From CAVUBL01 sp963739795 (GTDB taxonomy: Bacteria; Acidobacteriota; Thermoanaerobaculia; Multivoradales; DATKCC01), in assembly GCA_963739795.1 (NCBI GenBank), contig CAVUBL010000011.1, positions 124,001 to 188,000 of the forward strand: a stretch of DNA of 64,000 nt. Reading direction: 5' to 3'. Below, one piece after another: positions 54,049 through 62,717 of this stretch (position 1 is the first letter of the stretch; each line of letters begins with the position of its first letter). The position numbers and the translations under genes were made by a program. The notes below the pieces were generated by a model. The model saw nothing but the letters and a program-made list of their open reading frames with translations, searched no databases and was not told the origin of the DNA.

Positions 54049-55072
54049 ATGCGCGGAGAAGGCGGAGAACGCGGAGAACGCGGAGGGCCGGGCTCCGAGC
54101 CGGGCCCGCCGGGGACCGGCACGGCCGGGCGCGGAGGGGGGCTGTGGTGGCTCCTCGCCCTGTGGGCCGCCTCGCTCCTCGCCGCCGCCCTGGCCGCTCC
54201 CCTGGTCTTCCACGGGGTTCGGCTCTGGGCGGCGCGGTCCCCGGGAGGCATCGCCGGGTACCTGGCGGGCAAGGACTTCCCGCGCTACTTCGATCGCCTG
54301 CGCTGGCTCTTCGTGCTCGCGGGGCTGCCCTGGGTCTGCCGGTGGACCGGTCTTTCGGGCCGGGAGGCGCTGGGGCTCGTGGGCGGCCGGCGGGCGTGGC
54401 GGGCGGCGGCGGGATGGTTCGCGGCCGGCGTCGCGACGGTGGCGCTGATCGCCGCCGGCCAGGTCGCCGGCGGGGTGGCCGCGATGAGGCTCCGGGCCGG
54501 GCTCGGCGCTGCCCTCGCGGAGGCGGGCGAGGTCGCCCTGGCGGCCCTCGTCTCGGCGGCCCTCATCGCCTTCTTCGAGGAGCTGGTCTTCCGAGGGAGT
54601 CGTCTTCCAGCTCGCGGCGCGGACCCTGAAGCTGCCGTGGGCGGTGGCCGTGGCCGCCCTGATCTTCGCCCTGGTCCACTTCCAGCGCCTGCCGGGCGAC
54701 GCCTGGCCCGACGGAGCGGCCGTGGGCCCGGCCTCCGGCCTGGTCGTGGCCTGGCGCAGCCTCGCCGCCCTGCCCTCGAACCTCGACCCGGCGGTGTTCT
54801 CGGCCCTCGTCCTGGCCGGGGCGATCCTCTGCCTGGTGTTCGCTCGGCACCGGACACTGCTGGCGTCCATGGGCCTCCACGCGGGGTGGGTGGCCGCCGC
54901 CGGGATCCATCGCCGCCTGCTGCGGGTGGATCCGCACGCCTCGACGACCCTGTGGGGCGGGCGCCACTTGATCGACGGCATCGCGCCCCTCGTGCTGCTG
55001 GCCCTGGGGCTTGCGGCGCTGGCGTGGGTCGAGGCGCGGAGGCGGCGGGGCGCTCGCCCGGGACCGCCCTGA
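54049..55072 (+). pseudogene. CPBP-family intramembrane protease gene with a frameshift
   Basis: Reading from ATG 54049 gives helices and the motif FFEELVFRG. Near 54598 the frame then shifts by one base. The other frame continues the family pattern: VVFQLAARTLKLPWAVAVAALIFALVH with the motif-2 histidine, and GLHAGWVA, ending at 55072. Removal of a single base at 54595-54600 (GGGAG) would restore a protein of about 340 aa. It is a second Rce1/CPBP homologue besides the one at 10227. The shift may be a real decay event or a sequencing or assembly error. A TATCCT box at about 54031-54036 may be its promoter -10. Confidence 0.75.
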
Positions 55073-55122
55073 TCCGAGCTCTCGGCTCGAGAGCCGGGGG
55101 CGCAACCGGACGACTCCCGCGA

Positions 55123-55140
55123 GGTGCCAGCCACCTTTCA
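55123..55140 (-). repeat. Inverted single copy of the 18-bp dispersed repeat
   Basis: GGTGCCAGCCACCTTTCA is the exact reverse complement of the core TGAAAGGTGGCTGGCACC found at 8714, 8740, 8766 and 9683. It lies shortly after the end of the frameshifted CPBP gene. Confidence 0.9.
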
Positions 55141-55312
55141 CGCCTTTCACGGCTCTCCATGCATCCGAAGTGGCTGGTCAAACGCATCACCCGGCTCGAA
55201 CGCGACCGGGTGGGCGGGTTTTCACACCCGGGGGGGTGGGGGCAAACCCCCCTGTCCTGACGGTGCGCGGCGGCCTTTCGCTCGTTAGGTTTACCGGCGA
55301 AAGGGGACCATC

Positions 55313-57688
55313 GTGAACGACTGGATCAAGAAACTCGCATCTCTCAAGCTCACTGTCGTCTTGCTCGTCCTGCTGCTCGCGGCGCTCGCCGCGGGCACCG
55401 TGATCGAGTCCTCCAAGGGCACCGACGCCGCGGGACGGCTGGTCTACTACTCGTTCTGGTTCCGGGCGCTGCTGCTGGCCATGGGTATCAACACGATTCT
55501 GGCCATCGCGGTCCGCTGGCCGCCCAACAACTACCGCATCGGCTTCCTCCTCACCCACACCTCCCTGCTGGTGATCCTGGTCGGCGCCCTGGTCAGCGCC
55601 CGCTTCAAGGTCGAAGGCCAGCTCGCCCTCTGGGAGGGGCAGGAGAGCCCGGTGATCGCCTTGCGCACCGACTCACCCACCGGCGCCCAGGCCACCCTGC
55701 CCTTCTCCGTACGCCTCGATGCCTTCGAGATCGACTACTACCCGGGAACCCACCGGCCGGCGATGTTCCGCAGCCGCGTGACGGTGACCGACCCCGAGCT
55801 CGGCGGCTCGTTCCCGGCGGTCATCTGGATGAACCACGAGCTCTCCTACCGGGGCTACAAGCTGTTCCAGAGCAGCTACCAGCAGTCCGGCGGCCGGCAG
55901 ATGTCGGTGCTCTCCGTCTCCCACGACCCGGGGCAGCTCATCGTCTTCATCGGCTACTTCCTGCTCCTGGGCGGCATGTCGACGGTGCTCGCTACCCGCA
56001 TCGTCCAGGCGCGGGCCCTGGCCCGGCGCCAAGCCACGCGGGTCGGCGCGCGCAGCGCGGCGGTGCCCGCCCACCGGTCCGGGCGCAAGGCCGCGGCGGC
56101 GGGGGTGGCCTCCTGCCTCGTCGCGGCCCTCGCGCTGATGGCACCGCCCGCGGCGCGCGCGGCGGCCACGCTGCCGTCGCCGGACACCGTGGAGGCGCTG
56201 CGCAGTCTGCCGGTGCAGCACGACGGCCGGGTGATGCCCCTCGACACCCTGGCCCGCGAAGGGATCTGGAAGGTCACCGGGGAGCGCGGCGGCTGGCAGG
56301 GGGAGGACCCCGTGGCCGTGGCGCTCTCCTGGATGTTCGACGGGCGCTCCTGGGTCTCCGAGCCGGTGGTGGAGCTGGGAGATCCGGCCCTCGCCGTCGC
56401 CGCGGGCCTGGCGCCCGGCACCACTCACGCCTCCTACGCCCAGCTCTTCTCCAGCCCGGGGATCCGGGACCTGGTGAGCCAGGCCCGGAGCGCTCAGCAG
56501 CGGGGCCAGGAGCACCTGCCGCCGCGGCTCGCGGCGGCGGCCAAGGTCGACGCCCGGCTCGGTTGGCTCCAGAGCTTTCTCACCCGCGACCTGCTGCGGG
56601 TCGTTCCGGCCTCGGCGGACCCGGTGGGCACCTGGGACGAGGCGCCGGCGAGCGTGACCGACGCCGCGTCGCTCCTCGCCTGGTACCGGGCGACCGAGGC
56701 GCAGCCGCCGGCCGGCTACCCGGCCTCCCGGGACATGACCCGCGAGGTGACCTACAACCGGGTGCACCCGACCCGCCTCGCCTGGTGGGTGCTGGCCCTG
56801 GGCACGGTCCTCTCGCTGGTCGCCCTGCGCCGGCCGAGCCGGCCGTGGGACCTGTTGGCGGTGACGGCCCTGGTCGTGGGCGTGGGGGTGATGACCTGGG
56901 GCCTGGCGGTGCGCTGGCAGATCGAGGGACACATCCCGGCCTCGAACATGTACGAGTCCATGCTCTTCCTGGCGTGGGGCGTGGGGCTCTTCGCCCTGCT
57001 GGCCGCCGCCCTGCTCCGCAACCGGCTGGTGATCTTCAACGCTGCGGCAATGGCGGCCCTCACCCTGGGGCTCGCGAGCTTCCTGCCCATCGACCCCTTC
57101 ATCCATCCCATCGCGCCGGTGCTCTCGGGCACCCCGTGGCTCGCCATCCACGTGCCCATCATCATGGTGAGCTACTCGGTCCTGGCCCTGGGTGTGCTCA
57201 TCGCCCACCTCCAGATCGGTATCGAGATCTTCCGCCCCAAGCGCCGCGAGGCGGCGGCCCGCATGAACGGCCTGCTCTACTGGTACATGCAGGTGGGCTC
57301 GCTGCTCCTGGTCGCGGGCATCATCACCGGCTCGATCTGGGCCGCCTCGTCCTGGGGCCGCTACTGGGGCTGGGATCCGAAGGAGGTCTGGTCGCTGATC
57401 GCCTTCATCGCCTACATGGCGATTCTCCACAGCCGCTTCGACCGGCAGATCCAGGCCTTCGGCGTGGCCGCCGCCTCCATCGTCGCCTTCTGGGCGATCC
57501 TGATGACCTACATCGGGGTGAACTTCGTGCTTACGGCGGGGCTCCACTCCTACGGCTTCGGAAGCGGCGGAGTGGTGGAGTGGATGGCGGGGATCGGGGT
57601 GCTGGAGCTCCTCTTCCTCGGAGGTGGCTACCTCGCCCACCGGAAGAATATGGCCGCCTACGGGCCGCTGGTCGCGGCCGGCATCTGA
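55313..57688 (+). CDS. ResB-CcsA fusion, cytochrome c biogenesis (system II)
   Basis: The 791-aa membrane protein joins both halves of the system II heme-delivery complex. Residues 1-about 240 are ResB/Ccs1-like (LASLKLTVVLLVLLLAALAAGTVIES at the start, YRGYKLFQSSY in the periplasmic part). After a linker and a periplasmic segment, residues about 530-790 are CcsA with the tryptophan-rich WGRYWGWDPKEVWSL heme-handling motif and conserved histidines. It moves heme to the periplasm and attaches it to c-type cytochromes. Fused ResBC forms are known in epsilonproteobacteria and some others. The start is GTG 55313 behind AAAGGGGA. It stands alone. Confidence 0.93.
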   Translation: MNDWIKKLASLKLTVVLLVLLLAALAAGTVIESSKGTDAAGRLVYYSFWFRALLLAMGINTILAIAVRWPPNNYRIGFLLTHTSLLVILVGALVSARFKVEGQLALWEGQESPVIALRTDSPTGAQATLPFSVRLDAFEIDYYPGTHRPAMFRSRVTVTDPELGGSFPAVIWMNHELSYRGYKLFQSSYQQSGGRQMSVLSVSHDPGQLIVFIGYFLLLGGMSTVLATRIVQARALARRQATRVGARSAAVPAHRSGRKAAAAGVASCLVAALALMAPPAARAAATLPSPDTVEALRSLPVQHDGRVMPLDTLAREGIWKVTGERGGWQGEDPVAVALSWMFDGRSWVSEPVVELGDPALAVAAGLAPGTTHASYAQLFSSPGIRDLVSQARSAQQRGQEHLPPRLAAAAKVDARLGWLQSFLTRDLLRVVPASADPVGTWDEAPASVTDAASLLAWYRATEAQPPAGYPASRDMTREVTYNRVHPTRLAWWVLALGTVLSLVALRRPSRPWDLLAVTALVVGVGVMTWGLAVRWQIEGHIPASNMYESMLFLAWGVGLFALLAAALLRNRLVIFNAAAMAALTLGLASFLPIDPFIHPIAPVLSGTPWLAIHVPIIMVSYSVLALGVLIAHLQIGIEIFRPKRREAAARMNGLLYWYMQVGSLLLVAGIITGSIWAASSWGRYWGWDPKEVWSLIAFIAYMAILHSRFDRQIQAFGVAAASIVAFWAILMTYIGVNFVLTAGLHSYGFGSGGVVEWMAGIGVLELLFLGGGYLAHRKNMAAYGPLVAAGI

Positions 57689-57708
57689 CGGCTTCCGCCT
57701 GATTGGTT

Positions 57709-57760
57709 CCTCTCCCCCCCGGGGTATCCGGCGTCCCCTTTCAGCCCCGGGGGGGAGGGG
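57709..57760 (+). terminator. Rho-independent-type terminator after resB-ccsA
   Basis: CCTCTCCCCCCCGGGG (57709-57724) pairs with CCCCGGGGGGGAGGGG (57745-57760) apart from one G-U pair, and is followed by TTTGTT. It begins 21 bp after the stop codon. Confidence 0.7.
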
Positions 57761-57889
57761 TTTGTTCGGCGGTAAAGGGCCGTTTCGACTCGACGAGGCG
57801 CCCACGGCGTCGTCGGCTTCGTCGGGCGCGGATCCCCCTCCCACGCCCGTCTACGTGCCCGAAGGGAACCGGCCCGGGGCTGTTGCGGT

Positions 57890-58284
57890 GCAGAGAGCGA
57901 CTGGGTCACCCCCCTCACCCTCAATCCCTCTCCCACCCTCGCGGGGGGAGAGGGACGCCCCCGCCCTGCTCTCAGGCCGTCAGGGAGTCCGACGAACGCC
58001 GATCCACCCCTCACACTCCTCCCATTTCAGCGGAGCTGTCGTTCCCATCGCCGAGGAGGCAGGCCGCGGGGCCGCGTGGTTTCTCGCCGGCGCAGAGATC
58101 CACTGGATCACCCCCCTCACCCTCGATCCCTCTCCCACCCTCAAGGTGGGCGAGGGACGCCGCCGCCCCCTTCCTCCACCAAGGAGTCCGACGAACGCCG
58201 ATCCACCCCCTTGCCCCTTTTCGGCGGAGCTGTCGCTTCAACCGCCGAGTGGGCAGGCCGCGGGGCCGCGTGGTTTCTCGCCGG
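57890..58284 (+). repeat. Two direct copies of a roughly 195-bp intergenic repeat
   Basis: Unit one begins at GCAGAGAGCGACTGGGTCAC (57890) and unit two at GCAGAGATCCACTGGATCAC (58092), 202 bp apart. Both contain CACCCCCCTCACCCTC, AGTCCGACGAACGCCGATCC and GCAGGCCGCGGGGCCGCGTG. The units are imperfect, so the duplication is not recent. No open frame across them looks coding. The start of the unit recurs in single copy at 1221-1273. With the flanking sequence this accounts for most of the 660-bp gap between resB-ccsA and nfo. Confidence 0.75.
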
Positions 58285-58348
58285 CGCAGTCTGCCGCCGA
58301 GAAAGCCACCGGCCCGCGGCCGTCTTCCGCGGCACCCCCGGTCCAACG

Positions 58349-59200
58349 TCAGATCAAGCTCCGCAGAAACTCCAGATCCCGCCGATGCCCCTCCTCGTCG
58401 TCGCCCATGGGGGTCTCCACCACCATGGGCTTGCCGGCTGTGCGCTCATCGTGGAGCAGGCGGGCGAAGAGATCCGGCCCGATGGCCCCCTGGCCGATGT
58501 TCTCGTGGCGGTCCTTGCGCGAGGCGAACGGCTGCTTGGAGTCGTTGAGGTGCAGGGCGCCGACCCGCTTCCAGCTCAGCAGCTCGGCGACCTCCGCGGC
58601 CCACTCATCGTAGCCTGCCGGCTCGTGGACGGCGTACCCGGCGGCGAAGGCGTGGCAGGTGTCGAGGCAAAAGCCCAGGTGGTCGCCGGCCTCGCTCGCG
58701 GCGACGATGGCGGCGAGCTGGCCGTTCGTGTAGCCGAGCACGGTGCCCTGGCCGGCGGTGTTCTCGAGGAGCACCAAGGCCGGGCACGCGGGGCGCTCGG
58801 CGAAAACGACGTCGAGGGAGGCGGCGATGGCGGCGATCCCGGCGTCCTCTCCCGCTCCCAGGTGGGCTCCCGGGTGCACGACCAGGCCGGCGACGCCGAG
58901 GCGCGCGCAGCGGTCGAGCTCGTCGCCGAGGGCGGCGCGGGACTTGGCGAGGATCGCCGGGTCGGTGGCGGCGAGGTTGATCAAGTAGCTCGAGTGGGCG
59001 ACCAGGGGGCCGATGGGCGAGGCGCCGTGGGCCTGCCTGAAGGCTTCGGCCTCCTCCTCACCCAGGGCGCGGCCGCGCCACTGGCTGGCGTTCTTGACGA
59101 AGATCTGGAGGGCGTCGCAGCCCAGATCCTCCCCGCGCTCGATGGCCTTCGGCAGGCCGCCGGCGATGGAGACGTGGGCGCCGAGGAGAGGCTCGCTCAT
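58349..59200 (-). CDS. nfo: Endonuclease IV (AP endonuclease)
   Basis: The 283-aa protein is a TIM-barrel AP endonuclease of the Nfo family. Metal-ligand regions visible are GAHVSIAGG, VVHPGAHLG, LVLLENTAGQG, FCLDTCHAFAAGY, LHLNDSK and ENIGQGAIG, and the ending PMVVETPM. The length is as usual. It cuts DNA 5' to abasic sites in base excision repair. It lies alone next to the intergenic duplication. Its product ends in DLEFLRSLI, close to the norm. Confidence 0.96.
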   Translation of the reverse strand: MSEPLLGAHVSIAGGLPKAIERGEDLGCDALQIFVKNASQWRGRALGEEEAEAFRQAHGASPIGPLVAHSSYLINLAATDPAILAKSRAALGDELDRCARLGVAGLVVHPGAHLGAGEDAGIAAIAASLDVVFAERPACPALVLLENTAGQGTVLGYTNGQLAAIVAASEAGDHLGFCLDTCHAFAAGYAVHEPAGYDEWAAEVAELLSWKRVGALHLNDSKQPFASRKDRHENIGQGAIGPDLFARLLHDERTAGKPMVVETPMGDDEEGHRRDLEFLRSLI

Positions 59201-59264
59201 GGGCGGCCGATTGTACCGTCGCCCTCGCCTTCCCCGCCCGGGCGGCTCTGTTAGACTGCCCGGA

Positions 59265-60080
59265 ATGCTTCGGAAGGCCCTCCGAGCGCTCGGATTCCTC
59301 GTCTATCTCGGTCTGGTGTTCGTCGTCTTTCTGCTGGCGGCGTACGTCTCCTTCAACCTGTTCGTGCGCAGCGGCGCCACCCGGACCCCCTCGCTGGTGG
59401 GGCTGTCCCTCGACGACGCCCGCAGCCATCTCGCCGACCAGGGCCTCGAGCTGCGAGTGGAGGAGGGGGGGCGCTACGACGCCCAGATCCCGGCCGACCA
59501 CGTGGCCCAGCAGAATCCACCCGAGGGCGCTCTGGTCAAGCGGGGCAGCGCGGTGTCCGTCGTGCCTTCCCTCGGCCCGCAGCGCGTCAGCGTGCCGGCC
59601 CTGGACGGCCAGGGCCTCCAGTCGTCCCAGGTGCTCCTGGCGGCGGCCGGCCTGTCCCTGGGTCGGACGGTGGAGGTCTTCGGCCACGAGGTGACGCCCG
59701 GCTCGGTGGTCGCCCAGGAGCCGCCGGCCGGTGCGACGGTGGCGCCCGGCGCCTCGGTGGATCTTCTCCTCGCCCGTCAGGGCTCGGGGGAGGCCTACGT
59801 GATGCCCGACCTCGTCTATCGGGACTACGAAGACGTCCGACGGTTCTTCGAAGGGCGCGGGTTTCGCCTGGGCAGCGTCAAGTACGAGCGCTACGAAGGG
59901 ATCCGGCCCGGGGTGATCCTGCGCCAGTACCCGGTGGCCGGCCATCCCCTGGGCAAGAGGGACACCATCGCCCTGGTGGTGGCGGCCGACCGCCGTCCTG
60001 GGGAGGAGGGTCCCGGCGGCCCAGAGCCCCTGCCCGGTCCCGAAGTGCCGCCGCCCACCGCTCCCGGAGCCCCGCAATGA
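59265..60080 (+). CDS. Membrane-anchored protein with three PASTA domains
   Basis: From ATG 59265 the product has 271 aa. Residues about 9-32 are one transmembrane helix. Three PASTA domains follow in the periplasm: PSLVGLSLDDARSHLADQGL, then VSVPALDGQGLQSSQVLLAAAGL, then VMPDLVYRDYEDVRRFFEGRGF, each with the closing PPAGA- or P-x-x-G-type turn. PASTA domains bind muropeptides or beta-lactams, but no kinase or transpeptidase domain is attached. The TTAGACT box about 10 bp upstream suggests a short leader. The stop overlaps the start of rpe by 4 bp, so it heads an operon with rpe, bamD and ybgF. Confidence 0.88.
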   Translation: MLRKALRALGFLVYLGLVFVVFLLAAYVSFNLFVRSGATRTPSLVGLSLDDARSHLADQGLELRVEEGGRYDAQIPADHVAQQNPPEGALVKRGSAVSVVPSLGPQRVSVPALDGQGLQSSQVLLAAAGLSLGRTVEVFGHEVTPGSVVAQEPPAGATVAPGASVDLLLARQGSGEAYVMPDLVYRDYEDVRRFFEGRGFRLGSVKYERYEGIRPGVILRQYPVAGHPLGKRDTIALVVAADRRPGEEGPGGPEPLPGPEVPPPTAPGAPQ

Positions 60081-60739
60081 GACTCGCCCCGTCGATCCTC
60101 GCCGCCGATCTGGCCGATCTGGCCGCCGCTCTGCAGGTCTGCGAGGCCGGGGGCGCCGAGCTGGTGCACGTGGACGTGATGGACGGTCACTTCGTGCCCA
60201 ATCTGAGCTTCGGCGTCCCGGTGGTGGCCGCCCTCTCCCGGCGGACCGAGCTACCCCTCGACGTCCACTTGATGGTCTCCAACCCGGACCGCCTCCTGGA
60301 CGACTACCTGGCGGCCGGAGCCGACCGGATCTCGGTCCACTGGGAGGCGGCGGTGCACCTCGACCGGTTGCTCGCCCGCATCCGGGAAGCCGGCGCCCGC
60401 GCGGGCGTGGCGGTCAACCCGGCCACCCCGGTCGAGCTCCTTTCCGATGTCCTCGGGGCCCTCGACTTCGTCCTGGTGATGTCGGTCAACCCGGGCTTCG
60501 CCGGCCAGGCGTTCCAGCCGCGCGCCCTGGACAAGGCGCGCCGCCTCCGCGACCTCGCCGCGGCTCAGGGGGCGACGGTGGAGATCGACATGGACGGCGG
60601 CCTGGACGCCGCGACCGCCCCGCGGGCGGTCGCCGCCGGCGTCGAGGTCTGCGTGGTAGGCTCGGCAATCTTCGGGCGGGAGGATCCCCTCGCCGCGATG
60701 GCCGAGATCCGAGCCCGCTGCTCTCGAGAGATTCCATGA
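60077..60739 (+). CDS. rpe: Ribulose-phosphate 3-epimerase
   Basis: The 220-aa TIM-barrel enzyme has all family landmarks: APSILAADLADL, VHVDVMDGHFVPNLSFG, VHLMVSNPDRLL, MSVNPGFAGQAFQP, IDMDGGLDAATAP and VVGSAIFG. It interconverts ribulose 5-phosphate and xylulose 5-phosphate in the pentose phosphate pathway. The start overlaps the PASTA gene stop and its own stop overlaps bamD, both by 4 bp. Confidence 0.97.
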   Translation: MRLAPSILAADLADLAAALQVCEAGGAELVHVDVMDGHFVPNLSFGVPVVAALSRRTELPLDVHLMVSNPDRLLDDYLAAGADRISVHWEAAVHLDRLLARIREAGARAGVAVNPATPVELLSDVLGALDFVLVMSVNPGFAGQAFQPRALDKARRLRDLAAAQGATVEIDMDGGLDAATAPRAVAAGVEVCVVGSAIFGREDPLAAMAEIRARCSREIP

Positions 60740-61584
60740 GCCCTGTGCGCCGCGCCCTCTTCCACTCCGCCGTCCTGTCGTTGTTCCTCGCCAGTCTGCT
60801 GCTGCCCGCGGCCGGCTGCAAGAGCGGCGCGAAGGCCAACCCGATCCTGCACCTCTCGGCGAAGGAGGCCCTGACCCAGGGCAAGCAGCTCATGGCCGAC
60901 AAGAAGTACTCGCGGGCCCGGGAGTACCTCCAGCACGCCTTCGAGGTGGAGCCCAACTCGCTGGCCGGGCGTGAGGGCCTGCTCCTGGTCGCCGACAGCT
61001 ACTACCTGGACGGCGGCCGGACCGACCTGATCCAGGCCGAGGCCAAGTACCGCGACTACCTGAACCGGTTCCCCACCAGCGACCGGGCGGCCTACGTCCA
61101 GTTCCAGATCGGCAACAGCCTGGCCAAGCGCATGGGCCCCCCGGATCGCGACCAGAGCGTCTCCAAGGATGCCCTCAAGGCTTACGAGGACCTCCTGCGC
61201 CTCTACCCGACGAGCGAGTACGCCGCGCAGGCGCGGGAGAAGATGCGGCTGGTGCGGGAGAACCTGGCCGACCACGAGTACGTCGTCGGCGACTTCTATC
61301 TGACCTACAGGGTTCCCCGCGCCGCCGAGAAGCGTTTCGCCTACCTGATCGAGAACTACCCTGCGTACAGCGAGCGGGACAAGGTGCTCTACAAGCTGGG
61401 GATCGCCCAGCTCCGGGGGCACGAGAACGCCGACGCGAAGAAGACCTTCGACCGCCTCGCCCGGGAATACCCCGACAGCCGCTACACCCACGAGATCCCG
61501 GACGTTCCCCCGCCGAAGGCGGAGCCGGCCGCGGCCGGAGACGGCAAGAAGGAGTCCAAGGACGACAAGGAGGCCTCGGGATGA
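60736..61584 (+). CDS. bamD: Outer-membrane assembly lipoprotein BamD
   Basis: The 282-aa lipoprotein has a signal with lipobox LPAAGC at about residue 28. TPR repeats follow that match BamD: QGKQLMADKKYSRAREYLQHAFEVEP, IQAEAKYRDYLNRFPTSDRAAYVQFQIGNSLAKR, and FYLTYRVPRAAEKRFAYLIENYPAYSERDKVLYKLGIAQ. BamD helps to insert beta-barrel proteins such as the porin encoded at 14287. The C-terminus is a Lys/Asp-rich tail. It overlaps rpe and ybgF by 4 bp each, an unusual association with a metabolic gene. Confidence 0.92.
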   Translation: MSPVRRALFHSAVLSLFLASLLLPAAGCKSGAKANPILHLSAKEALTQGKQLMADKKYSRAREYLQHAFEVEPNSLAGREGLLLVADSYYLDGGRTDLIQAEAKYRDYLNRFPTSDRAAYVQFQIGNSLAKRMGPPDRDQSVSKDALKAYEDLLRLYPTSEYAAQAREKMRLVRENLADHEYVVGDFYLTYRVPRAAEKRFAYLIENYPAYSERDKVLYKLGIAQLRGHENADAKKTFDRLAREYPDSRYTHEIPDVPPPKAEPAAAGDGKKESKDDKEASG

Positions 61585-62531
61585 GCCGCCGGGGAAGCTC
61601 GGTGGCGGGACTCCTCGTCGGCGGCTTGGCCCTCGCCGGCGTCTCGTGCTCCAGCTCGGCCTGGGTACACCCGCGCCCGGTGCAGGAGCCGACGTCCTCC
61701 GAGGTGGCCGAGCTCCAAGCCCGCGTCCTCGATCTCCAGCGTCAGGCGGCGGTGACCCAGGTCGAGCTCGAGCGCTTGCGCCAGGAGGTGGCCCGGCTCG
61801 AGGCCCGGTCTGGGGTTGCTCCCGGCACCGGGAGCCTGGCTCCGGCGAGCTCCGGCGGATCGGCCGGCGCGGCGAGCGCCCCCTCCGCCTCTGGCCACGC
61901 CGAAGGGAACTTCGAAGTCGAAGATCTGACGGACGAGGCCCGCCACGCTCGGGCAACCCCCGGGACCCCCCCCGGAACGGCATCCCGGACCGCAGCCGCT
62001 CCGGCGCCCCCTCCCGGCCCGCCGCGGGCGGTCGAGGAATCGCCCGCGCCCGGGCCTCGTCCGCAAGCTCCCCGCCAGTCCACCGCGACGGTGACACCGG
62101 CGGAGCCGGAGCCCGAAGCGACCCCGGCGCAGGGCGCCGCGGGGAACGGGATCAGCTCCGTGGCGCAGTCCCTCTACGATCGGGGCTACACCCTGTACCA
62201 CCAGGGCCGCTTCCTCGACGCCGAGGCGAGCTTCCAGCGCTTTATCCAGGCCTACCCCGACACCGAGCTGACCGACAACGCCCAGTACTGGATCGGCGAG
62301 TGCCGTTTCTCGCGGGGGGACACGAAGGGTGCCCTGGCGGCCTTCCAGGAGACCGCGCGCCGCTACCCGGAGGGCAACAAGGTCCCCGACGCCCTGCTCA
62401 AGGCCGGCGAGTCCATGGCCAAGCTGGGCGACGTCGAGGGTGCCCGGAAGGCGTATCAGGACGTCAAGAAGCGCTTCCCCGGGACCACCGCCGCGGCGGT
62501 GGCGGACGATCGGCTCGCCGCCCTCCCCTGA
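61581..62531 (+). CDS. ybgF: Tol-Pal system protein YbgF/CpoB homologue
   Basis: The 316-aa protein has a lipobox-like LAGVSC near the N-terminus, a heptad-repeat coiled coil (about residues 35-75), a long Pro/Ala/Ser-rich linker (about residues 80-180) and C-terminal TPRs of YbgF: AQSLYDRGYTLYHQGRFLDAEASFQRFIQAYPDTELTDNAQYWIGEC and the following repeats. In the Tol-Pal system this protein coordinates outer-membrane constriction with cell-wall synthesis at division. The linker is longer than usual. Confidence 0.93.
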   Translation: MSRRGSSVAGLLVGGLALAGVSCSSSAWVHPRPVQEPTSSEVAELQARVLDLQRQAAVTQVELERLRQEVARLEARSGVAPGTGSLAPASSGGSAGAASAPSASGHAEGNFEVEDLTDEARHARATPGTPPGTASRTAAAPAPPPGPPRAVEESPAPGPRPQAPRQSTATVTPAEPEPEATPAQGAAGNGISSVAQSLYDRGYTLYHQGRFLDAEASFQRFIQAYPDTELTDNAQYWIGECRFSRGDTKGALAAFQETARRYPEGNKVPDALLKAGESMAKLGDVEGARKAYQDVKKRFPGTTAAAVADDRLAALP

Positions 62532-62597
62532 GGTACGGGGCCCCTTCGACACCTCAAGCTCTTCTTGAGCTTCCGGTGCCTAAACCGTGAACAAACC

Positions 62598-62626
62598 TTG
62601 ACAGAATCGACGTCACGCGGTAGCGT
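62598..62626 (+). promoter_or_regulatory. Sigma-70-type promoter of the LysM gene
   Basis: TTGACA (62598-62603), a 17-bp spacer and TAGCGT (62621-62626) lie about 90 bp upstream of the LysM gene start. The full -35 consensus in such a GC-rich setting is unlikely by chance. A small hairpin (CTCAAG-CTCTT-CTTGAG, 62553-62569) before it may end the ybgF operon. Confidence 0.65.
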
Positions 62627-62717
62627 TCATAGACGATTCACTATAGAAGGCCGCGGGGTCGGAGAGGGTCCGCGAGTCTGCCAAGTCTCCAGCCGGGTCT
62701 CCGGGAGGGTGTCGAAC

